From: Phycisphaerae bacterium
Lineage (GTDB): Bacteria > Planctomycetota > Phycisphaerae > UBA1845 > PWPN01
Direction of reading: 5' to 3'
DNA length: 16,528 bases
Assembly (NCBI GenBank): GCA_003557125.1
Contig: PWPN01000242.1
Span: forward strand, 1-16,528
Position numbers and translations under genes: made by a program. Under the pieces are notes generated by a model, which saw only the letters and a program-made list of their open reading frames with translations, had not been told where the DNA came from and ran no database searches. Each line of letters starts with the position of its first letter. Within the stretch, counting starts at the first letter, position 1. Shown piece after piece: positions 1 to 6,963 of this stretch.

Positions 1-584
1 AAGCATTTGTTGTGATCGGGGCCTTTTTCGTCGAGCACTTCATAGAGAGGCGTGCCGGCCATGATTTTCTGGGCGTGCTGCTGGAGCTGAGATTTGTAGT
101 TGAACTGGTGTTCTGAGGCCGCCGCCTCGCGGATGTGCTCCGCAGCGGCGGCCAGAATAAACCGCCGAACGGTCTCGAGGCATCCGGAGTCCACATAGAT
201 CGCCCCGATGAGCGACTCGAGGGCCGCCGCTACAACAGAAGCCGGCAACGCGACGCGACCGGTCATGCCTTTTCCCAGCACGAGGTACCGATCGAGGCCC
301 AACTCATGAGCGATCTTCGCGCACGTTCGACGCGAAACGACGGCGGACTTGATTTTGGTCAGTTCGCCTTCGAGGTAATCGGGAAACTGCCGGTAGAGTT
401 CGTGGCAGACGATCAGCCCGAGCACGGCGTCGCCCAGGAACTCGAGGCGTTCGTTGCTGGTGACGCGTTCGTCGGTACTCGAAGCATGCGTCAGGGCGCA
501 GCGCAGCAGGGCAGGCTCCGAAAACGTGTAACCGATCCGTTCCTGCAACTCACGCAGGATTGTTTTAGTTTTCACGGTATCCAT
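1..584 (-). CDS. rnc: Ribonuclease III, C-terminus missing at window edge
   Basis: RNase III cleaves double-stranded RNA during rRNA maturation and mRNA turnover, normally as a cytoplasmic homodimer. Translating the minus strand gives 194 residues. The signature ERLEFLGDAVL lies at 45-55, with metal ligands E45, E48 and D52. A second motif, ALESLIGAIYVDSG (121-134), contributes the essential-glutamate equivalent E123. The visible part ends inside the start of the double-stranded RNA-binding domain (NYKSQLQQ at 162-169); the rest is off the left edge. The Asp expected three residues before E123 (E. coli D114) is Ala120 here, which is unusual. The ATG at 584 has AAGGCGG directly against it, too close for a normal ribosome site. 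A GTG at 575 (residue 4) lies 9 nt from the same AAGGCGG and may be the real start. The family assignment is secure; the start codon is not. Confidence 0.95.
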   Translation of the reverse strand, partial: MDTVKTKTILRELQERIGYTFSEPALLRCALTHASSTDERVTSNERLEFLGDAVLGLIVCHELYRQFPDYLEGELTKIKSAVVSRRTCAKIAHELGLDRYLVLGKGMTGRVALPASVVAAALESLIGAIYVDSGCLETVRRFILAAAAEHIREAAASEHQFNYKSQLQQHAQKIMAGTPLYEVLDEKGPDHNKC

Positions 585-781
585 CCGCCTTAGAGCAACA
601 CGTGGGACCTCGCAGGTCGCGCGGGAAACGCGACAAGCACACTCTGTTCGGCGGCGGCACCGATGCGACCGGCAGGTCCTGGCCGGTGGCGAAATGCGCT
701 CGGTAAGGGGCGGACTTCGCGACAGGCCCTCTGGCGTCGGGTGCGTCCTTCGGCGATCGGAACCGCCATACAGGTCGATAC
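585..781 (-). other. GC-rich, hairpin-containing leader upstream of rnc
   Basis: This non-coding stretch would be the 5' leader of rnc if the promoter near 790 is used. It holds several inverted repeats. GACCT/AGGTC with a 3 nt loop lies at 606-618. GTCGCG/CGCGAC with a 7 nt loop lies at 616-634. An imperfect palindrome, CCGGCAGG...CCTGGCCGG, lies at about 674-691. I see no convincing protein in it. In E. coli, RNase III cuts a stem in its own leader to limit its expression, so a structured leader could have the same role here; that is inference. Confidence 0.3.
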
Positions 782-787
782 GTCCTA

Positions 788-817
788 ATTATACCTGCGG
801 GTCGGCGTCTGTGTGAG
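788..817 (-). promoter_or_regulatory. Candidate sigma-70-type promoter for rnc
   Basis: Read on the minus strand, a perfect TATAAT lies at 793-788. A CTCACA box (4 of 6 matches to TTGACA) lies at 817-812, with an 18 bp spacer. Transcription would start near 781 and leave a leader of about 200 nt before rnc. A perfect -10 box stands out in this GC-rich DNA. The -35 is only fair, and there is no experimental support. Confidence 0.45.
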
Positions 818-861
818 CTGAATTCGCCGGAATACGAAAAAAGACCGAAGGATGGCAATTA

Positions 862-890
862 TTGCAGCGGCAGGGGTCTGCCGATAAATT
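862..890 (+). promoter_or_regulatory. Weak candidate promoter for the S55 peptidase gene
   Basis: TTGCAG at 862-867 and TAAATT at 885-890 are separated by 17 bp in a locally AT-rich patch. Transcription would start about 28 nt before the ATG at 925. Both boxes are imperfect (3 of 6 and 4 of 6). The call rests mainly on spacing, position and base composition. Confidence 0.25.
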
Positions 891-924
891 GGAATATCCT
901 CCGAACCCTGTGGAGACGACGGAT

Positions 925-2874
925 ATGCGAAATCTGTGCGGGTCGAGCCGATTATCCTTCCTCAGCCTGGCCGTCCGGGTCGGTCTTGCCATCTTAGCGG
1001 CAGGAGCCCCCGCCGCCATGGCCGAGCAACCCGATTCAGCCTCGCGCTACATGCCCATCGACGAAATCGAACGGGGCATGACCGGGTTCGGCCGAACGGT
1101 CGTGGAAGGGACACGGATCGATACCTTCGAGTTCGAGGTTCTCTCGGTGATGCGAAACGCGATGGAAGCCTCGCAGGACGCGATCCTGATCCGGGCCTCC
1201 GGGCTGAATCTCGAACACAGCGGGATCGTGGCGGGCATGAGCGGCTCGCCCTGCTACATCGTGGACGACCAGGGTCGGGAACGTCTTATCGGGGCGGTCG
1301 CCTTCGGTTGGGCAATGAGCAAGGACCCGATCTGCGGGGTCCAGCCGATCGGCCAGATGATCGATATCGCCGAGACTCGCGACCCTGCCCGGCGTCCGCG
1401 CAGGAGCGAGCCGGCGAGCGAGGGGGGCTTCGAATCGTCGCCCCCGTCACTGGGTATTCCGATCGAGCGACTCGCGGGCGATTCGATCGATCAGCATGTA
1501 CGGGATTCGCGATTCAGTTTTCTGGTCGACGGGACGCCATCCGAAGCGGCACGGCCTGTCTCGCCGACGATGCACAATGTCCAGACGCTTCAGCCGTTGC
1601 CGATCCCCGTAGCCGTCGCCGGCCTCGATGCGCGAACGCTCAATCTGCTCCAGCCGCATTTCGAGACGGCCGGCTTAATGCTCGTGCCCAGCGGCGGGGA
1701 AGTCCCGGATGATCAGAAGGCAGCGAGCGAAGAAGTGATCCTCGAACCCGGCAGCGTTTTGAGCATCCCGCTGATGAGCGGGGATCTCAACGTCGATGCG
1801 GTCGGCACCTGCACGGACGTCATCGGCGACAAGGTGCTGGGGTTCGGGCATGGCATCTTTTCGCGCGGGTTCGTCGAGCTCCCTCTGGCGACCGGAACGA
1901 TCCATTCGGTGATTCCCTCGGTATTCCTGTCGTTCAAGGCAGGGGCCTCGCTGAGGACGGTGGGGACGATCTTCGGCGACGAGCAGACCGGTATCTTCGG
2001 CCTGCAGGGCGAGGCTCCTCCGCGCACGCCTCTGGAGGTGACCGTAAGGGACGTACGCGGGGAGCTTGACTACCGCTATGAGCTGACGCGGGACACCCGG
2101 ATCACGCCGACGCTCGTACTCATGGGCGTCATGTCGAGCATCATGAATCGAAGCGATCTGCCTGAAGATCACACGGTCCGTTACAGCGTGAGGGTGGATT
2201 TCGGTGAGCTGGGCACGTTTCGAACGAGCAATTTCACGAGCCAGACCGGCATCAGCGGGCTGTTCGGTGATCTGTTCGTGCCGCTTTCGATGCTGATGCG
2301 GACGCCCTTCGGCCAGGCCCAGGTGACGCGGGCCGTCGTCGAAGTGGACGTCGAACCGCAGGCGGCCGCGGCGACGATGCACGAGGCCCGGCTTCGCCGC
2401 AATGTCTTCCGACCGGGCGAAACGGTCAGTGTCGATGTCCAGTGGCTCAACGAGCAGGCGTATCCGACCTACACTCGGGAAACCTACGCGATCGATCTGC
2501 CGCAAGACCTTCCGGACGGCACCTACGAACTGCTCATCGGCTCGGCCATGGCCCATCTGTCCTCGTTGCGGGAGCGACGGCCCTACGAATGGTACGCGAC
2601 CAGTCTCGAGGACATTCTGACGATCATGAACAATGTCGGGACCGTTCAGGAGAATCGGGTCTATATGCACCTGAAGCTGCCCGACGTCGGCGTCTCGATC
2701 GGGCGGACTCCGATGCCCAATCTCCCGTCTTTCCGTCAGAAGATATTGGCCGACAGTGGTCGCGGAGATGTCCGACCGTTCCGCGATGCGATCGTCGTCG
2801 AACACGAGACCGATTTCGTCGTTCGCGGGCAACGGACCTTCGCGATCCAGGTGGAGCGTAAACTTGCGTATTGA
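925..2874 (+). CDS. Exported S55 (SpoIVB-type) peptidase-domain protein
   Basis: This 649-residue protein starts with a signal peptide (residues 1-33, hydrophobic core 10-30, AMA before the likely cut), so it should act outside the cytoplasmic membrane. From residue 44, PIDEIERGMTGFGRTVVEG begins the domain seen in many bacterial proteins annotated as SpoIVB peptidase S55. GIVAGMSGSP (100-109) carries the expected nucleophile, most likely S106. A later VLGFGHGIF segment carries H309, the likely catalytic His. The last 250 or so residues look like beta-sandwich domains. The ATG at 925 was chosen because it begins the signal peptide and has GGAG 9 nt upstream; the frame extends further upstream without a leader. 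The two catalytic motifs are intact, but the substrate is unknown. SpoIVB itself acts in endospore formation, which planctomycetes lack, so the job must differ. Confidence 0.8.
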   Translation: MRNLCGSSRLSFLSLAVRVGLAILAAGAPAAMAEQPDSASRYMPIDEIERGMTGFGRTVVEGTRIDTFEFEVLSVMRNAMEASQDAILIRASGLNLEHSGIVAGMSGSPCYIVDDQGRERLIGAVAFGWAMSKDPICGVQPIGQMIDIAETRDPARRPRRSEPASEGGFESSPPSLGIPIERLAGDSIDQHVRDSRFSFLVDGTPSEAARPVSPTMHNVQTLQPLPIPVAVAGLDARTLNLLQPHFETAGLMLVPSGGEVPDDQKAASEEVILEPGSVLSIPLMSGDLNVDAVGTCTDVIGDKVLGFGHGIFSRGFVELPLATGTIHSVIPSVFLSFKAGASLRTVGTIFGDEQTGIFGLQGEAPPRTPLEVTVRDVRGELDYRYELTRDTRITPTLVLMGVMSSIMNRSDLPEDHTVRYSVRVDFGELGTFRTSNFTSQTGISGLFGDLFVPLSMLMRTPFGQAQVTRAVVEVDVEPQAAAATMHEARLRRNVFRPGETVSVDVQWLNEQAYPTYTRETYAIDLPQDLPDGTYELLIGSAMAHLSSLRERRPYEWYATSLEDILTIMNNVGTVQENRVYMHLKLPDVGVSIGRTPMPNLPSFRQKILADSGRGDVRPFRDAIVVEHETDFVVRGQRTFAIQVERKLAY

Positions 2875-3035
2875 CGAGTCGGCCGATCAAGTAGCTACGG
2901 ACTGGGACGTGTTTCCGTAAGACGACCCGATCCGTAAGTCCGCTTCGAAAAACAAAGGCCGACTGTTGTGCGGCCAAGGATGAATCCAATCGCCCGGCCG
3001 GTGAAAGGCTGGGACACCAGAACAGGAAAGTGCAC

Positions 3036-5384
3036 ATGTATCGATCGTTGTTGCTCGGCATTGTCCTGGCAGGCCTTCTCGGGCATGCCGGGCCCGCCCA
3101 GGCTGTCAGCCCGGCCACATGGACGCATGAACAGCCTCAGGATTTCCTGGCCGGTGAGCTCGACGACCTTGTCGTTTCGAGCAGAGGGTACGTGCAGTTG
3201 GGCCGAGACAAAAAGGTCCTCCACGTCCCGGGCGAGCGGGCCGACGCGATCAACGCCATTGCCCAGGCGATGGACGGCAGAATCTACGCTGCCAGCGGCC
3301 CGAGGGGCGTCATCTTCCGGATCGACGGTGATGACGTGACGGAATTCGCCGAGTTGCCGGGCGGCGGCACGATCTTTTCGCTGCTGTTTACGCGCGAGGG
3401 CGATCTGCTGGCCGGGACCGGCGGCGGGGCGCAAGCGGTCATCTACCGCATCGATGGAAACGGCCAGGCCCATGTGTTCTACAAACCCCAGAATGCCCGG
3501 TACGTCTGGGCCATGGTACGCGGGCCTGAGGGCGAGATTTACGCGGCCACCGGCGTGGAAGGCAAGCTGTTCGTCATCGATCCGGATGGGGCGACGGGCA
3601 AGGAGTTGGCTCAGGTCAAGCCGCGTAATCTGCTCTGTCTTGCCTACGGCCCGGGCGGCATGCTCTATGCCGGTACGGATGAAGACGGCCATATCTACCG
3701 GATCAACCCGGCCAACGGCAGCCTCTATGTCATGTATGACGCGCCCGAGCCGGAGATCAGCTCCATTGCGATCGATCGTGAGGGCAACATCTTTGCGGCC
3801 ACAGCCGATGCGGCGCAAGCGCGTCCGGGACGGGCCGTGGGCGTCACACCGGGGGGGCGACCCGATTCGACGGGAATACCGGGCATCCCCGCGACGCAAC
3901 CGCCTGACGCTTCGCAAAAGGGCATCCACGAGGCGGCCCCGATGAACGACGACGACAGCAACGGGAACGACGACGACAACAACGGAAACGACAACGCCGA
4001 TGATGAGAACGAGATCATGCCTCCGCCTCCCCCCAGGCCTCAGATCCCGCCGGCAGTGGCCGCTCGCATGGGTTTGGCGGTGACGGCGACCCGCCCCGGG
4101 CAGGCTGGAAACGCCATCTATCGCATCGATGTGGATGGGTTCGTGACCGAGGTCTTCCGCGAGACCGTGATCATCCTCGACATGGTCGAGCACGAGGGGA
4201 CGCTCTTCGCGGCCACAGGCAACGAGGGGCGGGTCTATGCGATTCGACCTGACCGTGAGGAAACCATCGTCCTGGCCAGGTTCGAGCCCAATCAGGTGGC
4301 GAGTCTCCTGCGGGTTGCAAATGGGGCGTTGGTATGCGGGACCGCCAACGAAGCCCAGATCGTGCGCCTCGCACCGGAATATGCGGGCAAGGGAACGCTG
4401 ACCAGCAGGCCCTTGGATGCCGGTCAGATCGTCAAATGGGGGCGCATCCACTGGGGCGCCTCGATTCCCGAGGGTACCCGGCTGACCGTGGCGACACGGA
4501 GCGGAAACGTCGAGGACCCCGAAACGAACGTCTGGGATGAGTGGTCCGGCGAACGGGATGCGACCGTGCATCAGCAGATCGCGTCGCCGGGGGCGCGTTT
4601 CCTCCAGTATCGCGTGACCTTCGAGACGGACCGACCCGATCGGACGCCGTCGCTTCGGCGGATCGAAATGTCACGGATCGAAGAGAATCGCCCGCCTCGG
4701 ATCAGCGAGCTGAGGGTTCTTTCGGCCCGCCAGGCGGCGCGCAACGCCAACATACCGCCCAGGATCAAGGGGATGCTCGGTGCGGCATTGGCTGCGCAGG
4801 GGGGGGCTGCCGCGGCGATGACGGGCCCGGAGCACACCTGGGTGATCGCCTGGGAAGCGACGGATCCGAACGACGACGAGCTTGAATTCGAAGTGTTTTA
4901 TCGCGAGGTAGGTGCGCAGGTCTGGATCCGGATCGCCGAAGAGCTGAAAGAGCCCTTCCGTGCGTGGGATACGCGCACCGTGCCGGACGGCCGATACGAG
5001 GTACGCGTGATCGCCCGTGACAGGCCGAGCAATCCGCCGGACCGTGCGCTGGAGGATTCCCGGATCAGCGATACGGTTCTCGTGGACAACACGCCGCCGG
5101 ACGTCACGATCGGCGCGGTGGCTGTGGAGCGATCCGGGCGGGTGACCATCAATGCAACGATGACCGACGCCCTGTCGAACATCGTCGAGGCCAGTTACTC
5201 GGTGAACAGCGACGAGGATTGGATCCCGCTCGTCCCGCTGGACGATATTTTCGATTCGCCGAACGAAGCGGTCTCCTTCACGATCGACGGCCTCGACCCC
5301 GGCCCGCACCGTGTGGCGCTCCGTGCCTCGGATGCGCAGGGCAACACGCGCTACGTCACGCTCAAGGTGAACGTGGAGCGGTAG
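3036..5384 (+). CDS. Exported beta-propeller protein with Ig/FnIII-like C-terminus
   Basis: A 782-residue secreted protein of unknown function. Residues 1-23 form a signal peptide ending AQA. From about 60 to 430 there are repeated units of roughly 45 residues built on the pattern GxIYAATGxxGxIYRID, which suggests a beta-propeller of about six or more blades. Inside one blade sits an insert at roughly 270-350. It includes an Asp/Asn/Gly run (305-326) and a proline run (329-335). A beta-rich domain follows at about 454-545, then two Ig/FnIII-like domains from about 600 and 685 (the second near DNTPPDVTI). No enzyme motif is visible. The ATG at 3036 has AGGA 8 nt upstream; a GTG at 3030 is too close to that site. 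The gene lies 161 bp after the S55 gene on the same strand, so the two may be co-transcribed. A role at the cell surface is inference. Confidence 0.75.
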   Translation: MYRSLLLGIVLAGLLGHAGPAQAVSPATWTHEQPQDFLAGELDDLVVSSRGYVQLGRDKKVLHVPGERADAINAIAQAMDGRIYAASGPRGVIFRIDGDDVTEFAELPGGGTIFSLLFTREGDLLAGTGGGAQAVIYRIDGNGQAHVFYKPQNARYVWAMVRGPEGEIYAATGVEGKLFVIDPDGATGKELAQVKPRNLLCLAYGPGGMLYAGTDEDGHIYRINPANGSLYVMYDAPEPEISSIAIDREGNIFAATADAAQARPGRAVGVTPGGRPDSTGIPGIPATQPPDASQKGIHEAAPMNDDDSNGNDDDNNGNDNADDENEIMPPPPPRPQIPPAVAARMGLAVTATRPGQAGNAIYRIDVDGFVTEVFRETVIILDMVEHEGTLFAATGNEGRVYAIRPDREETIVLARFEPNQVASLLRVANGALVCGTANEAQIVRLAPEYAGKGTLTSRPLDAGQIVKWGRIHWGASIPEGTRLTVATRSGNVEDPETNVWDEWSGERDATVHQQIASPGARFLQYRVTFETDRPDRTPSLRRIEMSRIEENRPPRISELRVLSARQAARNANIPPRIKGMLGAALAAQGGAAAAMTGPEHTWVIAWEATDPNDDELEFEVFYREVGAQVWIRIAEELKEPFRAWDTRTVPDGRYEVRVIARDRPSNPPDRALEDSRISDTVLVDNTPPDVTIGAVAVERSGRVTINATMTDALSNIVEASYSVNSDEDWIPLVPLDDIFDSPNEAVSFTIDGLDPGPHRVALRASDAQGNTRYVTLKVNVER
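3945..4043 (+). repeat. Low-complexity Asp/Asn-rich and poly-Pro coding tract
   Basis: GAC/AAC/GAT codons repeat through 3945-4013 and encode an Asp/Asn/Gly run. Five Pro codons follow within 4020-4043. The tract interrupts the propeller repeats of the gene around it. It is likely a flexible acidic linker, possibly able to bind divalent cations. Such codon runs tend to change length by slippage. Confidence 0.7.
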
Positions 5385-5460
5385 TCCGAAGCGATGGGGG
5401 GCGATTCACGACCCCCAAGCCCACAAAGCCATGCACTGTCCAGGATAATGGCCCGAGCGG

Positions 5461-6726
5461 TCAGGTTCCCTGGCGCGATGCTGCGATGCGCCGCGCACGG
5501 CGAATCGTCTCGTCGCGTTCGGGTTTGGTCTGTCCATGCACATCGCGCAGGACGCTTTCATCGCTTTCAGTTAAAGGCCTGCCCCGACGGGCGGTCGTCG
5601 TGCGCGCCGTCTTGAGAAGCGCCTCCAGGCCGAACCCTTTGCTGAACGTCGCGTTGAGATACCAGCTGAAGGCCGGGATCGTCTTGGGCAGGGGGGAGCC
5701 TGTCGCCATCAGCAGTGCCATCGTCCCGACGAACGTTCCCGTGTTCAACAGCGTGCCGATACTCGTCTTCACGTGATCGCCGATGAAGCTGCCGACCTTC
5801 GGCGAGCCCGTGTCGATCGTGCGTTTTCCGATCTTGACGCTGACGCCGGTGTAGTCGTTTTTCAGGTCGCTGTTGGTGGTCAGTGCGCCGAGGTTGACCC
5901 ATTCGCCTACGTAGGAATGCCCCAGGAAACCGTCGTGGTACTTGTTCGAGTAGCCGTGGAGGATACTTTCCTCGATCTCCCCGCCGACTCGGCACATGGG
6001 GCCGATGCTGCATCCTTCGCGCACCTTGGCACCGAGCAGGATGGAGTCGCGTCCGACATAGCAGGGCCCCTCGATCCGGGTGAACGGATGCACTTCGACG
6101 CCCTCTTCGAGAGTGACCGGGCCCTGGTGGGTATCGATGCAGACGAAGGGATGGACCCGGGCGCCAGGGCCCACGTAAAGCCGCTTGTCCGGGCCGAAGA
6201 CAGCTGCCTGGGGGTGCATCTCCCCCTCGATGCCGGATCGATCCGCCGCCTCGAAGTCGGCTACGAGCATCTCGGGATTGGCCAGCATGAGGTCCCAGAT
6301 GTATCCGAACCAGGTGCCCTCGAACTCCGCGCGGGGCGCCGAGCGGGCAGCCTCGGCCAAGGCTGTATAGTCGGCGATCTTCGTGACGTCCTCCCGCGTC
6401 CGCCAGACGGCGAGCCGGTCGTCTTTCCACTGCGCGTCGGGCTCGGTCGGGACGCTCCAGCCGATCCCGCAGACGCGTGCGTTCACAAAGAGCACCTCCT
6501 GGCCCTGGCAGCCGCTCAGGTCGTTCACAGCCACGCCCGGATGGGCCTCGCTCGTCACAGCCGTCAGCAGGCTGCGCAGGAGCACCGCATCGACCCCCGT
6601 CCCGGACGCCCGCGCGATTTTTTCGCCCAGGGTCGTGGCGCCGGTTTTCAGGTCGAAAATGCCTCGAACATAGGCCAATGGATAGAACTGCTCGAACTGG
6701 TCATCCTCGAAAATGACGAGCTTCAT
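5461..6726 (-). CDS. GlmU-like sugar nucleotidyltransferase / left-handed beta-helix protein
   Basis: A 421-residue cytoplasmic protein resembling the alternative bacterial GlmU family, which is linked to UDP-GlcNAc synthesis. The N-terminal domain begins MKLVIFEDDQFEQFYPL. It shows that family's conserved pattern of R21, D25, G29 and E35-K36, but lacks the classical pyrophosphorylase loop LxxGxGTRM. The C-terminal half is a left-handed beta-helix of hexapeptide repeats, with acyltransferase-type features such as GYSNKYHDGFLGHSYVGEWV and NLGALTTNSDLKNDY. The ATG at 6726 follows AAGGAG at 6 nt spacing, a strong ribosome site; the frame stays open 39 codons upstream, but that stretch is basic and unlike the family. 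The gene is divergent from nagB, which supports an amino-sugar role. Whether it has uridylyltransferase, acetyltransferase or both activities cannot be told from the sequence. Confidence 0.8.
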   Translation of the reverse strand: MKLVIFEDDQFEQFYPLAYVRGIFDLKTGATTLGEKIARASGTGVDAVLLRSLLTAVTSEAHPGVAVNDLSGCQGQEVLFVNARVCGIGWSVPTEPDAQWKDDRLAVWRTREDVTKIADYTALAEAARSAPRAEFEGTWFGYIWDLMLANPEMLVADFEAADRSGIEGEMHPQAAVFGPDKRLYVGPGARVHPFVCIDTHQGPVTLEEGVEVHPFTRIEGPCYVGRDSILLGAKVREGCSIGPMCRVGGEIEESILHGYSNKYHDGFLGHSYVGEWVNLGALTTNSDLKNDYTGVSVKIGKRTIDTGSPKVGSFIGDHVKTSIGTLLNTGTFVGTMALLMATGSPLPKTIPAFSWYLNATFSKGFGLEALLKTARTTTARRGRPLTESDESVLRDVHGQTKPERDETIRRARRIAASRQGT

Positions 6727-6781
6727 GGTGCGCTCCTTCCGCGAATTGCGAAGCCGGTTCCGACGTGAACGAACGCCACCA

Positions 6782-6810
6782 CGTATAGCGACTGAGGCGG
6801 TCGTTGACAA
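6782..6810 (-). promoter_or_regulatory. Candidate promoter for the GlmU-like gene, with A/T tract upstream
   Basis: On the minus strand TTGTCA (6810-6805, 5 of 6) and TATACG (6787-6782, 4 of 6) are exactly 17 bp apart. Directly upstream of the -35 is a pure T/A run (6813-6826), which would suit an UP element. Transcription would begin near 6775, about 50 nt before the ATG at 6726. Confidence 0.45.
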
Positions 6811-6838
6811 TGTTTTTTTTAAAAAAGAGGTGTCCAAT

Positions 6839-6865
6839 TTCAAGGCCCGACTTGTTGAAGGCCCG
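6839..6865. repeat. Pair of 11 bp direct repeats in the divergent control region
   Basis: TTCAAGGCCCG at 6839-6849 and TTGAAGGCCCG at 6855-6865 match at 10 of 11 positions, with starts 16 bp apart. They lie between the GlmU-like promoter and nagB, where a regulator could bind. No regulator gene is in the window, and the match could be chance. Confidence 0.35.
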
Positions 6866-6963
6866 CCGGCCCGGTACCATCACAGGCCAAGTCCGGGACG
6901 TCGGTTTTTGAGGATTCACAACGGCCGGGTCGAACGCTCACCCCCGGCTCATCGAGGAGTGCC

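Noticed and set aside
135..593. 152-codon open frame on the plus strand
   Set aside because: It is antisense to the RNase III gene, which has unmistakable catalytic motifs.
1675..2832. 385-codon open frame on the minus strand
   Set aside because: It is antisense to the S55 gene and its Arg/His/Asp-rich composition is typical of a GC-rich shadow frame. No motif or ribosome site supports it.
2957..2975. GGCCG/CGGCC hairpin followed on the minus strand by TTTGTTTTT
   Set aside because: It looks like a terminator only for minus-strand transcription, but no minus-strand gene is upstream of it. The stem is only 5 bp with a 9 nt loop, so chance is likely.
2895..4571. 558-codon open frame on the minus strand
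   Set aside because: It lies antisense to the propeller gene. Its oddities, such as a Val-rich run, are the complement of GAC/AAC codons. It has no domain, and the plus-strand protein has a signal peptide and regular repeats.
5395..5417. TGGGGG/CCCCCA hairpin between the convergent propeller and GlmU-like genes
   Set aside because: The position suits a shared terminator, but the loop is 11 nt and there is no T run on either strand. I see nothing else in the 76 bp gap.
6804..6832. Plus-strand promoter for nagB using TTGACA at 6804
   Set aside because: The -35 is perfect, but 16-18 bp downstream there is only GAGGTG-like sequence and no -10. The same bases serve better as the minus-strand -35. 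A second guess at 6852-6880 (TTGTTG, TACCAT) is too weak to list.
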